Positions 49,715 through 61,700 of a stretch of 64,000 nt of DNA are shown here, one piece after another; positions within the stretch are counted from its first letter, which is position 1, and each line of letters opens with the position of its first letter. Where the stretch lies: assembly GCA_030762175.1 (NCBI GenBank), contig CM060833.1, forward strand, positions 167,166,501 through 167,230,500, written 5' to 3'. The position numbers and the translations under genes were made by a program. This stretch comes from Metallyticus violacea. Its lineage: Eukaryota > Arthropoda > Insecta > Mantodea > Metallyticidae. The notes under the pieces are model-generated. The model did no database searches. It was not told the DNA's origin and was given only the letters and a program-made list of their open reading frames with translations.

Positions 49715-51189
49715 TCGTTCTTTTCTTTTGTTTTGATAATGGTGGTTATCATTTGCTCAATAATTATTTTGTAGCATTTCTCATATTATACTTTGCACTG
49801 TTATTTCTTTACCAATTTCTCTGGTAATTTTTTGTGTAATTTCTCTCTATCTAGTAGTTGTTCAGGAGTGTGCCTTTCGCCTCAATATGCACAGTTTTCA
49901 TTGTTTACCATTTCATTTTGTATAAGGTACATTTTAAACCGACCATGTCCTGATAGAAATTTGGTCACATACTATCCAATTTCTCCACGTTTCCTTTTTT
50001 ACCCATGGTTCTATTTCAGGTATTAATCTCTTGTTCATTGAACTGTCCCGGTCTCTAATTCCCAGTCCTCCTGCCATGGTTTCATCGTGTTTTTTCCTTT
50101 CATTTTTCTTTTGATCGTCTTTATTTATTTCATTTCCATATGCACATTCTTTGACCAACAGGTGTATTGATATAGTCCCGCTATCACCTGTACTGCCCTA
50201 GTAGAAATCGTTCTACAGGCACTGGCTATTCTTATCGCGATCTTTCGCTCTACCCTCTGTGTGGTGTTTTTTTTCAATCCAAGGTTTCCAGACAGACGTT
50301 CCATAGGATTATCGAGTTGGCTACGCTATCAAATACTTTCCTTTTCCTTGCTTTTGGTTCTCTAATATTTGGCATTAGCCGTCCCAGTGCTGCTGTTATT
50401 TTTTCCGCTGTACCAGCCACGTACTTTATATGTATCCATATATTCATATTTGGATGCCTAAGTACTTTAGATGTGTTTTGGATTTTATTTCCATGTCGTC
50501 AATTCTGACATTTACTTCTTTTAGTGTTCTTCTCCCCTCTAGGATAGTTATTTCTGTTTTCTCAGGAGTTAGCAACCGTATTTCAACCTTGCTCATTGAC
50601 CATTTTATTTTTTCTACCACATCCTCTTGTTCCAAATCGTCAGCACAACCAACAGTTTTAGTTCCTGTTGTTAATTCCTCGTTTGCTACTCCATACACCC
50701 AAGAACCGATCCTTGTGGTACCCACAGCTCATATCCAGCTTTGTGTTTTCTCCTGTCAATATTTGTCTGTCTTTTAAATAACTAAAGTCTTGTTAAGCAT
50801 GGCGCTACTTTGCTTCCTTTTAATTCATTTACTATGCCTAACCAGGGAGCTCTGTTTTTATAGTTCCTATTGCGTCTACTACAGATAATCCTTTCCTGAG
50901 CCAAATTGTGTTGGTGCCAAACCCTCTTATTGTTCATTCTCTTCAATGTTAATAATCTGTTCAAAGAATTTCCCTATTACATTTATAAAAACAGAGTGGT
51001 CTATATGATTTGTTACCATTTCCATTCTTTCGGTGAAATTCCTTTAATAATTAGCTCGTTTATTGTATTTTTTTTTTGTTTTGTTTTTTTTCAAGAATAT
51101 CGGGCTTTTGTTCCACTATAGTCTTTATAACTTCCGAGAGACTTCCACCAGGCCCTGCTACTTTTTCTGTTTTTAATTTTTTGCAGTTG

Positions 51190-51472
51190 TTGATTTGGTT
51201 TATTTATGGACACTCTTTAACATCTCAGGTCATCAGCGTCCCATTCAAACCAGGGTGTGAAACGGCCGACAAATTTTGCTCAGAGGTCTCTCTTTCAGGC
51301 TTGAGGTTCTTTATCGTGCCGTAAATGTACGACACGGGACCCACGGCTGTACTTTCCTTCCGAAACTTAGGATTTTTACGCCCGAAAAAATCCATTGATC
51401 CTGACGGGGATTGAACCCACGATCTTGGGTGTAGAAGGCAAGTATGGTTACCACTACACCACCAAGATCGAC
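51190..51472 (-). mobile_element. SINE family A inserted in the R1-like LINE
   Basis: A nearly complete copy lacking part of the body near the CCTTCC block. The LINE reading resumes on both sides. Flanks TTTTTTGCAGTTG and TTTTTTGTAGCTT look like a decayed target duplication. Confidence 0.88.
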
Positions 51473-51778
51473 ATATTTTTTGTAGCTTCTACTTTTTCAT
51501 TTCTATGACATAGAAATATTTCTTCTCTATTAATTTCAGTTTTTGATCCTACATTTATTTTGTGTTCTGGGAACAAAGTTTTAGCTATTCTTAACTCTTT
51601 TTCATTTTTTCCCCCTATTTAATAGTCTTTTTAAGACCATTTCGGTTTTCTCGGTATTGATTTTGATCTGATGTTTTTCATATTCTGAAATATTATTTTT
51701 CCGATTTACCCTTGTCATTTTTCTTATTGCTTCAGTACTAAGTTCCCTTAATTGTGCAATGGCTTCATTCCATCAGTA

Positions 51779-52049
51779 TGTACCGCCACGGGTGGCCGTG
51801 GTCGTTAAGGCGCGGACTCGTGAGCGGGAGGTCTGGGTTCGAATCCCGCCAGGACCGTCCTCCCTGACTGGGGGTTGTCCAGGTTTTCCTCAGTCCTCAT
51901 AACTGGCAAATTCCGGGAAGGTACCCTCAACCTAGGCCTGGAACGTTTCTTTTCTTAAAAAATCCTTTCCCGATTTATCATTTCATCTCATGTGTCATCA
52001 GTGTTCACCGCCTGTGGTGTCTCAGTAGTAAAAACGGGCGTTAAAAAAA
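51779..52049 (+). mobile_element. SINE family B inserted in the R1-like LINE
   Basis: A complete copy, head TACCGCCACGGGTGGCC to tail GGGCGTTAAAAAAA. Flanked by TTCCATCAGTA (51768-51778) and TTCCATCGGTA (52050-52060), an 11-bp target duplication with one change. Confidence 0.92.
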
Positions 52050-52560
52050 TTCCATCGGTACACTGCTTTGCGTATTCGATAGGCATGTTTTTTTCTAAGA
52101 GTTTAATGACATGCATGTTCTATTAGTGGCCAAGTTCTTTTAATTGGTATGCATAGTCTGAACATGTAGATTCTTGTTTTATCTATTCAAGTACTAATGA
52201 GTCTTGTATCCATGCTGTTTCTTCGTGGCATTCAGTTTTTGCAGTTCAATATAAATGTTTTGTAATATCTTAAGTTTTCTCCAATATCATATATCGTTCA
52301 TTCATTAGCTTTCCTACTTCTGTTGAGCATATTGTAATGTCTATATATGAAAATCCATTATTTCTTCTTTTAGAATGATGAAGTCATTTTCACCAATCTA
52401 CTCCGCCAGTGCAATTTCCTTTCTTATCTTCCGCCGGTGATTCCCAACAGTACGCCTTGGCATTAAAATCCCCTCCAACTAGGACATTCTTACTGTTTTC
52501 CCACGCTGTTCTTATTTCTATGAAGTTGTTCTTCTATTGCCGTAGGTGAAGCATAACTGG

Positions 52561-55065
52561 AGTATCACTAAATGATGGCTTTATGGTAAATTTTGCCCAC
52601 AAGATGTCTCTCTTGAATGTGCAACAATAGTCAGTCAGCTCTTCATTGCAGAAATTTGCTGATGGAAACGTTCATTTCAATCGTAATTTTTTCTGAACAT
52701 TAATTCAAGTGAGATTTCGAAAAGTAATTTTTAAAGATATGTCTTTGTATATATCACAACAATTTTCTGATTTTTGGTTTCCAAGAAAACTGCGACTGCT
52801 AAACTGCCTTTTCCCTGTGAATTTAACAGTTCTTCATTAGTTATCTGAATTGTGGCCATTTAAGAAACATTCCTTCAATTTAGCATTACCACTTTTGGGA
52901 AATTTAATTGCAAGTGCGTAAATGCATGGTCATTTTTATTTACTGTTTTACAGTCTTTTAATTAATTCCATTTCAATGTGAAATAATACTAAACTAAGTT
53001 GTTATGATTAATTAAATTTTATATTCCACACATTTTTTTCTCTTCAGAAATTTATATTTGGAACACTTGTTACTAATGTGGAAGTTCTCTTCACTGATGA
53101 TAAAACAGCAATGCCTTCCAAAGCATTTTTTAAAATCAACATGTCGGCTTCAATAATTAACAGTAGATTTAATATTTTCAACCCAGAACCTGAAAGTTCA
53201 AAAGTTTGAAGAGTGAAATCGCATGTAATACACGCATGTTTCGTTTTGGATGTGATCCTCCTATAATATTTGTTAAACACAAATAACAGCAAGTTGATTC
53301 TTAGGTTCGCTCAAATGGAGTGTAATAGCGTGTACCATATTTCCGCTCAATGAAACACGCAACTATATGCAGCATATTCGAGAAGCCCAAATCCTGTAAA
53401 GTAAAGTTGGTGGTGTGAAGTTTCATCTTCGGGGGATAAACTCGCTGCAACAACATGCACTAGAAACTGTCACTATGAATTAAGGGGATCCGGCAAGGTT
53501 AAAATTTATGCAATTTATAATTTTTATTATTTTAGATATTAAAAAGTATATGATCTTCTCCTTTTAACTATGTACAGTTCGTGCATTTTTATAAATGATG
53601 AGTGTGTTAAAAATAAAAAAAAACATGCTCTACATGGGAGGGTCTTCATTACGAGTTGTCCAACCACTGACAAATGGCTTTCTTTCTAAATTTCTTGCTC
53701 AAGAGATATTTGATGGTTTTGTGGAATTCACTGGTATGGAAAACCTTTAAAAGTATGCAGTACCTTTGCAAACATGCTGCAACCTATAGGGTTGAAATGC
53801 AGTGAAAAGTATCCTAAACTTTATAGCTTGATTCTCAAAAATGTTGTTTTATGTTACAAAATGTTATGTTTACATGGATTTTTATATATTGTTTATGTAA
53901 TTTACGCATATAAAATGACAAATCGCAGTAAAGGCATTATACATAAAAATAATATTTTTTCTAATGAAAACATAAATAAAATATCTCTTTGTAAGTTATT
54001 GTCAAAATTTTCACAAATAACCTGCGAATTCTACCCAGATTCTGAGAAAAACCTTGCGCTTTAAATAAGCCCTATTTTAATGCTGGAGAGATAAACTGTT
54101 CCGGAGACTCTTAAACACTTTCTTTCCGTCATTGAAAATAAGTTAGCACCGCAGTAACAATCGGAAGTATATAAGCATAAAGATAAATAAATATGTCTTA
54201 CTAACAGACTCAATATACTCAATATACTCTCATACTCAACTTATGAGCATGCGCACTCTGTTGACTCTCTCTGATTCAGCATAATAGAGTACGTTATTGC
54301 TGTCGGGAAATTTCCAGTAATAGCATAAAATACAAAGGTATAGATATCCCACAGTAGGCGATGAAGAGCATAGAGCACACTTTCAATAAAAGTATCAACC
54401 GATTCATAAACGCCAGGCGGAATAGAAAAACTCTTAATTGTACATGTACTTTTGAATTCAACATTAGAAAGATCGCCAGGGCTACTCACCTCAACGAATA
54501 TGGACAAAAGTGCCGAAAAACAATTTATCGCTAAAATTGTTTAGAAATAAAAATTCCACCGATTAAATTAAACAGTCCATCGCAAAATAGTGACAGTGAA
54601 ATAAGGTAAATGCGTAAGATTACAGACGTTAAAGGTGGGTTATTTATAATGTGAACGATATTAGTACTGGCATCTCTTGGACATATGGTGAGTTATGTGC
54701 AAGGCCTCTCTAGCTTATCCCGTACGATATATTTCATGGCTTGCATCCTTTCAGGAGTACATCTGTTTTTTTGTTTTTCTTTTCTTTCTTTTTCTTTTCT
54801 TTTCTTTTTTTTTTTTTTCCCTGTGTTTAACGCCCGTTTTTACTACTGAGGCACCAGTGACGGTTACATCTGTTGAGGGTAAATGAGTCAAAGAATTCTG
54901 CTTATAGTCATACATAATCATAATTGGTAAAGTAAACCTTTTGCACATCATTGTCATTCACTTATATGAAGTTTATACGAAAATTAAATCAGTCGTGTTG
55001 AAAGAGCCGTATGGCCAATTGGATAGTAGTATACTGCGGATCAAATATGCAATCCACAATGCATA
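52561..55065. other. Anonymous AT-rich DNA, possibly with LINE 5' remains
   Basis: 52561-52870 may hold degraded 5' LINE sequence. The rest has short frames without motifs and the SINE B fragment at 54822. Confidence 0.35.
54822..54865 (-). mobile_element. SINE family B, short 3' fragment
   Basis: GTGTTTAACGCCCGTTTTTA followed by CTACTGAGGCACCAG is the tail of family B in inverse orientation, preceded by a long T/C-rich run from the poly(A) end (about 54770-54820). Confidence 0.75.
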
Positions 55066-56233
55066 TACCGAGGGTGCCAAAAAATGTATGCACACTTTCA
55101 CAGTGATTTGATTTGATTTGTTTTATTTACGGACACTCTTTAATATCTCAGGTCATCAGCGTCCCATTCAATTCAGGGCGTGAAACAGCCGACAAATTTT
55201 GCTCAAAGGCATCTTCTTTCAGGCTTGAGGTTCTTTTTCGTGCGTAAATGTACACGGGACCCATGGTTTTACTTCCCTCCCTAAGGAAGTCATACTTAAG
55301 ATTTTTACGCCGGAAAAAATCCATCGATCCTGGTCGGGTTTGAACCCGCGATCTTGGGTGTAGAAGGCAAGTATGGTTACCGCTACTCCACCAGGACCGA
55401 CACTTTCACAGTAAATATCTATTTAATATATTTCAAAGCTGAACCAAAAAAAAAAAAAAAAATAACAACAATAGAGCTTAGTATGATGTTCTGTAAACAG
55501 ACGTGATTCACATACATTATGACAGTGTTGCTACGTGACAGGTAAATCAACACTGAACAAATGAAGCCAAGATTGTCGTATGATGTTCTTAAACAGATAT
55601 GAATCACATTACGTAATACTAGCGTTGCTACAATAAAATTGGGCCAAGGTTATCGTTTGAACATCGGAAAGCAACTTTGAATGGTATTGAATAACCGAGA
55701 ATATTTTGATGAAGTTCAAAGGCAATGGAGACGTGTGTACAGAACAGAACCGCCAACGCGAGTAACAATTGCACGCATTCGAGACAAATTTGAGACTCAT
55801 GGTACCGTATGCGATGTTCACAAGGGCAGATCTGAGAGACCTCGTACAGCAACAAGCCCCGCGCACTGGACCCAAGGCACTGGATAGGACGAAGAGGTCC
55901 GATTGAGTTTCCACCGCGTTCTCCGGATCTAGCTCCGTTGTACTTTTACCTATGGGGAACTCTTGTATACCGTAGAAAACCAGCTACACTGACAGCACTT
56001 CGGGAAGAAATTGAAACGGCATGTGCTACAATCGCTGAGGACACTTTCGCAAACGTTGCTCAATCAGAAGTTCAACGTACTCAGAAGTGTTTCGACGCCG
56101 ATGGTGGACATTTTGAGCAACTGTTGTAACTATAAATGTCTAAGATGATTAGTGCTCATCAATTTCTGTTTGGTGAATTCTGTTTTGTTATGTTAACAGT
56201 TTTTTCCCTGTTTGAAATGTGTATACACCTTCT
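55066..56233 (+). mobile_element. DUF4817-type transposon copy c, internally deleted and split by a SINE
   Basis: The left end TACCGAGGGTGCCAAAAAATGTAT is the best terminal repeat of the family here. Forty bases in, a complete SINE (55105-55400) interrupts it, flanked by a perfect target duplication. The body then continues with the family's duplicated 97-bp leader, the HTH region (VYRTEPPTRVTIARIRDKFE) and the C-terminal block (YRRKPATLTALREEIETACA). The deletion junction (AACAAGCCC..GCGCACTG) is the same as in copy a, so both descend from one deleted parent. The right end is truncated near 56233. Confidence 0.8.
55105..55400 (-). mobile_element. SINE family A inserted in DUF4817 transposon copy c
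   Basis: A complete copy with head at the right (CACCAGGACCGA) and tail at the left (GATTTGATTTG). The direct repeat CACTTTCACAGT at 55093-55104 and 55401-55412 is perfect and is transposon sequence, so the SINE came after the transposon. Confidence 0.95.
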
Positions 56234-56990
56234 GTTTATCTGGTAAATAATACAACTGACAAAAATAGGTCATGAAACATCTACGCAAGTAGATTTTAAG
56301 AGCAAGCCATCTCCAGTAAACGAGACAAAGTAGAAAATGTATTCCTTCGGGCACAGTAGAGGAAACATATGATTATGAAATATAAGTGTTGAAATTTCAA
56401 CAATTTACCACAATTACAGAATACACACTTTATTTTTAATTTACACTGTCCTTGAATGCAGTCACCAGGGTTATGTAACATTCAGGGATAGTCGTAGGAT
56501 GCCGTTCCCAGTTCTAGAGCGAATGTCTTCAAGAAAGAAGTGTCTTCGTCTTAGGAATCAAGTGGAAGACACAGGGGCTTACTTCAGATTATGGTGAATG
56601 ATTACAGCTTCCCATTCCCATCTGCAGTCAAAGCAGCAACCCTTGCACTGCATGGGCTCAAGTTTGTCATGCAAAGTGATGGTCAGAACTGAACGGTGTA
56701 TTGAGGATAACACCATCACACGCATCATAACTTTCATATTGCTGGCATTCGTGGTAAATGTAATGAGCACTCGTTTCGTTTTTGGCTAATGTCGTACATG
56801 ACACAACTATCCAATGGGTACGAGCAGTAGCTCATCTTTCTGCATTTCCGTCAAACATACCAAAGCTAATGCCTGTGTGTTTCCAGTAATCTTGAGTACC
56901 TAGTCATCAATTTTGTTTACATCTCATTTTAACTTTTCCTAGTTTAAACTTCAGTAGTTAATTTAGCGTTATGTCCATAAAATTAGTACA
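56234..56990. other. Anonymous DNA
   Basis: GC-richer around 56500-56780 with opposed 63-codon frames; nothing recognised. Confidence 0.4.
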
Positions 56991-58270
56991 TACGAGTTAG
57001 GTCCATAAGTTTCCGGCCTAACCATGTTCTAGGTATGATAAACACAAAAACTATATTTCACTTTTCAATATAGTTACACTTTATGGCAATACACTTCTCA
57101 CATCTTTGAATTAGCATTTCAACCCACCCCCCCTCCATAATAGTCAGAAGTCTGGACTGCAAAATGGGCTTAAACAGCACCCATCACTTCTTCGTCACAC
57201 TTAAATTTCCTTCCTTAAAGGTCCTTCTTGAGTTGAGAGAAGAGGAAATAGTCACTGGGAGCTTGATATGGCTGTAGGGTAGATAGTCCATCTCCTTGAA
57301 GTCACATTTCTTCACAGCTTCCTTTGCAACAAGAGCTGTGTGCACAGGCCCGCTGTCGTGAAGAAGGCGCACACCACCACTCAACTTTCCTCGCCTTTTC
57401 TCTTTGATGGAAGCACGTAGTCTGTGCGGTAGGCCAGCATAATACTCCCCATTTACTGTGGTGTTCCTCTCCTTGAAGTCAATGAAGAGTATTCCTTCAC
57501 AGTCCCAAAAGTTTGTGACCATGATCTTCTTGGTTGACTGAGTGACCTTGGCCTTTAGAGGCGGTGCTTCGCCAGGTTTACGCCTGCCACTCCATTGATT
57601 CTTTTTTGAACAAGGGGATCATAGTAGAGGACCATAGTTTCATCTCCTGTAACAATGGTTTGCAAAATTTCTCTCTCGTTGCCACGGCAGAGCTCCAAAA
57701 ATGCATCACAACAGACGGCTAGTTGCTGATTTTGGACTGAGGAAAAAAGTCTAGGCACTAATCTTATTCAAAATGTTCATGAATATTTCGAAGGTTCGTT
57801 GTTTTAGAAAGGCCCAACCTTGCTGCCATTTCTGTAACTTTGAGCCGCCGGTCTTACATAATTTCTCCTTTCACAAGAGCGATGTTTTCAGGAGTGAGCA
57901 CTTTCAAGGGCCGACCTGCACGCTCTTCGTCTTCAATGCTTTCTCGACCCATTCGAAAAAGTTTGGCTCATTCTTTTACGGTATAATAAGAGGGGATGCT
58001 TCCCCATATACACCGTCCAATCGCTGTTGTATTTCATTTGTAGTAAGTCCTTCTTTTGTGAAGAATTTAATAACAGCTCGACACTCCATTTTGAACATGT
58101 CACAATCTTCTACACATAGCCTTGTTTATACAAATATATCTGAACATAGTGGAGCGGAAGTTAGAGCTGCAATTATTTACTTAACAGATGAGGTGTGACA
58201 CCAGATAAGAATTTTGTGAAGACGATAATCTTTAATGGCGTGTCCAGGAACTTATGGACCTACCCTCATA
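56991..58270 (-). mobile_element. Mariner DD34D element, copy C, near full length
   Basis: Terminal repeats TACGAGTTAGGTCCATAAGT (left) and CTTATGGACCTACCCTCATA (right) bound 1280 bases. On the minus strand: HTH region (57775-58100), TGDETMVLYYDPL (about 57650), LLHDSGPVH (about 57370, where the usual HDN is HDS) and DYLPYSHIKLPV (about 57290), where the third catalytic region is frameshifted. Long plus-strand ORFs across it are shadows. It begins 237 bases beyond the stop of the STPG gene and in the same orientation, so it could lie in a long 3' UTR. Confidence 0.87.
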
Positions 58271-58384
58271 CTTACATTTTGAGAAACTCACCTTAATTTT
58301 GTGTCGCAAGCTTTCTGGACATAGTCAGATTTCTGAGTTGCCATAAATTGATAAGACAACACTTTCACATGAATACGGTTCGCA

Positions 58385-58390
58385 TTTAAT
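58385..58390 (-). promoter_or_regulatory. Candidate poly(A) signal ATTAAA for the STPG gene
   Basis: ATTAAA, the commonest variant of AATAAA, lies 117 bases past the stop and before the mariner copy. I saw no AATAAA between the stop and the mariner end. The assignment rests only on position and sequence. Confidence 0.25.
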
Positions 58391-58506
58391 TTTGTAAATG
58401 AGATTACACTACCATACATGAAAATGATATGTGATGCAGTGTTGCTTCCAAATGTCGGTTTAAATTTCAAGAGCTTACTAAACAGTATCAAATGCAAAGA
58501 AGGACA

Positions 58507-58778
58507 TTAAAAGGCGGTGAGGGGTTTAACGTTGTACAGCTGAATCTGCGGCGTATTGGACCTAAAGGGGCTATGTATGGGATTGACGTGGTAAGCAAAT
58601 GTTGGTTTATAGCGACCCACTCCAGGAGCTATGTGGGTTTCAGCTCTAGGGCGCACATGCCTCGACCCGAGGAGAAACGGTGGCGGTCTCCTATTAACTG
58701 ACTTGCGAGAAGGAAGACTCTGGTCGTAGTGTGCCGGAGAGGGTGTTTCCGTGGCTGTGTGCGGCGCAAACCTGGGTC
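58507..58778 (-). CDS. STPG gene exon 5, C-terminus (residues 246-335 and stop)
   Basis: The acceptor is CATATGACGTAG ending at 58779, preceded by a CCTTTCATAGCTTTTC tract. The exon encodes FAPHTATETPSPAHYDQ, a proline/arginine-rich linker (NRRPPPFLLGSRHVRPR) and APGVGRYKPTF, a last PG-like motif. It ends KPLTAF then TAA at 58509-58507. GC content is clearly above the flanks, as expected for coding sequence. A second CAG nearby would break the frame and is rejected. Confidence 0.75.
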
Positions 58779-61700
58779 CTACGTCATATGAAAAGCTATG
58801 AAAGGAACGGCACTTTCAACAGTGAAAAGACTGTCCATGTCTCGTAAGTAAATATACACATGTACCTCTGCGCCACTTTCCCTGCCAAGGTGTGTCCTTT
58901 GCAGCAGGCAGCATGAACAGACGGTCCGGGCCTAGGTGGCTGGGCGGCGAGAAATGGTTCTTTATACTCGAGTAATCCCGGACACCTGCAAACAAGAATG
59001 CGCTCAAGTTACTGGCATGTCAGTAGAGGCTCTTGAACCGAAATACAGCCCAAAAGTAAACTCTCGTTTTATTTTTTGCTAATTAAAGCTATGCATGTTG
59101 TCGATTTTGAAATTTGTTGTTAAGCTATCAAACACCTGCTGCAGTTTCACAGACAACAGAGATAATCCAAGTTAAATTACTTAACACTGTTCCACTATAA
59201 CATAAACATAAAAATGCTAGAATCTACTAAACAAGGATTTGACCGCTTTTCCTACTTCTGCCTTGAAAAGGAAACAATTGTCTTAATATCGACCGCCATG
59301 CACAAGTTTGTAACATATGAAAGTGTAGGGTGCACTAACCTGTAAAAAGATCATATGGTCCCCGCTTGGAGACGACTTTCCTGAGCAAGGCGCCGATCGA
59401 ACCCGGTCCATCAGGCACGGTGTATGTATTAGGAGGAAGACCATCTCCAGCTGGTAAGGTCAACGTTCTCTTCTGACATCCGTCCCACAGGAAACTGGGC
59501 ACTTTGCTCTTCCAGCGCTTTCCTATTCCGGACTTTTCCGGACTGCCGTACACTCCTGTGAGCATAAGTCATCTTGAAAGAACATACCGAACTAAAACAC
59601 GTTTGTATATGTTAACCTACAGTCAACTGTTTCTCGATTGAAAAATCATAATTCGTGTTTTACAGGCCGGGTTCTTGTGAGTAATCATACAATTATTGTG
59701 GGCATCAATCTTTATCAGGTATTTGCACCTTGTCACTCAATATTTTCATTATTGATTGGCTAAAGTGTATAAAGTCAGCTATTTTTTAAAAGCATAATAA
59801 AATTAAAAGTTAGCGACTTGTAATGTTTTTGATGTGTGGAAGTTACCGCCTCCATAGTTTATTGGTAGCGTTTGTGACTACTAATCCTGAGGTCCTGGGT
59901 TCGAATCCAGATCATGTCAAGTTTCTTTTGAGAGTTTTTCCTCACCTCCACAAGATTGCCAGATAAGTTGAGACGCCAAGGGCACCGAGCTCATTTGTAC
60001 CATCATAAATTCATTTCGTTTATCACCGCTACGGGTGGCCGAGGTCGTTAAGGCGCGGAATAGTGAGCGGGAGGTCTGGGGTTCCAATCTCGCCAGGATC
60101 GTCCTCCCTGACTGTTTTTTTTTTCTTCAGGTTTTCCTCAATCCTTATAACTGGCAAATGCCGGGAAAGTACAGGCCTGGAACGCTTCCTTTTTAAAAAA
60201 GTATCCTTTCGCAATGTATAATTTCATCTCATGTATCATCAGTGTTCACCGCCTATGGTGCCTCAGTAGTAAAAATGGGCGTTAAACACTACTCAAAAAA
60301 AAAAAAAAAAGTATCTCCACAGGCTTACACCTATAGTATTCAGTCCACAATCTACAAAGTTTTTTAATTTGTTTGTTTATTTTATTAAGGACACTCTTTA
60401 ACGTCTCAGGTCATCAGTGTCTCATTCAATTCAGGGTGTGAAACGACCGACAAATTTTGGTGGTGGTGGTGGCGGCGGCGGTGGCGGTGGCAGTGGTGGT
60501 AGTGGTAAGCAGCAGTAGTGATAACAATAGTATTAGTAATTGCGTAGTAATAGTAACAGTAGTAGTTATAGTTGTAGCAGCAATAGTTGTGAAGTAAAAA
60601 TTGTAGAACATGAAAGAAATCTCCGAATAAATTACTATTTTACTATTCCACATATTGTGTCTTCTTCTATGGCGCTATAATCCGAGATATATCCATGGCC
60701 TGCCACAGCGACCTCTGCTTCTTCTACCCCCGTCTTACAGCTTCATTGATAGAGAGCAGTATTGCAAAGGGAGGGATAAGAAAGCTCCGTCGCCTGTCTC
60801 GGGCCTTTCTAAATCGAATAAAAACGCCAGCTCTCATCAGATGCCTCCCCAGTTATCCTCACAAGGGTGGGTGGACTCCATTCCATATCTTCCTATCTTA
60901 GCAGATACCGGGAAGCGAACCCGAGTTCTCCTGGCGATCGTCAGCAATGCTAACCATTAAACTAAGGAGGCGATCAGAATATTGTCTTATATTCTAGGAA
61001 TAATAATATATTTAAAGAAACCTATGTTTAGTTTCATGCCAGTTCGAAGGGAGATTACCTGGTCCTGGGATGCTTTCACGTTCAGATGACGATAGAGGAG
61101 AAAGCTTGGCCGACCCGAAGCCAATGTTTGGTCTGCGAGAAGTAGGCCTACACTGTAGAAGTTCCAAGAAATGCGGCAAGTTCTGCACGGCGGGACCTCC
61201 GCACCTAAGCTGCTGTATTCTCTGCTGAAGTATGTGGGGAACCTTCCCTCCTGAAACAGAGCAAAATCGGCAGTTTAGAGTTTCACCTTGAAAACAGATA
61301 ACGGGCACTCTTTGGATATTCTGAAACACCAGCACAACCTCAAAATTATCTCGGCTGTAGGCGGAAGAAATTAGTAACGCTTCCTAACTTGTTAAATGTT
61401 GATCTTGCCTTATTGAGTATTCTCTCAACATCGTTTCAGCTTCTAAAAGCACCATTTTTTGAGATTGCGCGGAGCTGTCTGACATCTCTTCAACTGTGTC
61501 GAATATTCATCCTTTAATCGTGGATTTCAACTCTGGAAAAAGACATGCATGCAGGTACTAAGTCAGGAGAGGGGTGGGGGAGGAGAACAGTCATCTTATT
61601 TTTTTAATTTTGTTTTGTTTTGTTTTTGTGTTGCATAAAAGTTGCAGGTGCAGGATTCATGAGTTGTCTGTTCACATTTTAGACCTACTCCTTCTCACAT

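Larger units (their letters stand above)
49780..52560 (-). pseudogene. R1-like non-LTR retrotransposon (LINE) carcass, split by two SINEs
   Basis: Minus-strand pieces appear in order. Near 52520-52420 is an APE-type endonuclease fragment (VLVGGDFNAKAYCWESP). Near 51165-51110 is the start of reverse transcriptase (KLKTEKVAGPGG), then FEQIINIEENEQ (about 50970) and FGFRKG-like sequence. The YADD-like core is degraded to GCADDLEQED (about 50640), followed by LTPEKTEITILEGRRTL (50570) and KYLGIQI (50450). RLIPEIEPWVKK (about 50025) and FLSGHGRFKMYL with NCAY...CGE-like residues (49960-49870) close ORF2. SINEs at 51190-51472 and 51779-52049 interrupt it. Many stops and shifts: dead. R1-clade assignment rests on motif order and wording. 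Confidence 0.7.

Noticed and set aside
53044..53292. Possible C-terminal exon of a chemoreceptor on the minus strand
   Set aside because: Some hydrophobic residues, but none of the conserved gustatory or odorant receptor motifs and no good splice sites.
54770..54950. Lysine/arginine-rich minus-strand ORF
   Set aside because: It translates a T/C-rich poly(A)-type tract of a SINE fragment.
57773..58198. 141-codon plus-strand ORF
   Set aside because: Antisense shadow of mariner copy C, whose HTH domain is on the minus strand.
58741..58776. Alternative acceptor (CCCAG) for exon 5
   Set aside because: It would shift the frame and lose the phase-1 join; TAG at 58781-58779 keeps the frame.
59844..59930. 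tRNA gene with GGGTTCGAATCC
   Set aside because: The head lacks a paired acceptor stem and continues into the family C body.
60426..60653. Threonine-rich minus-strand ORF
   Set aside because: It is the translation of a GGT/AGT microsatellite.
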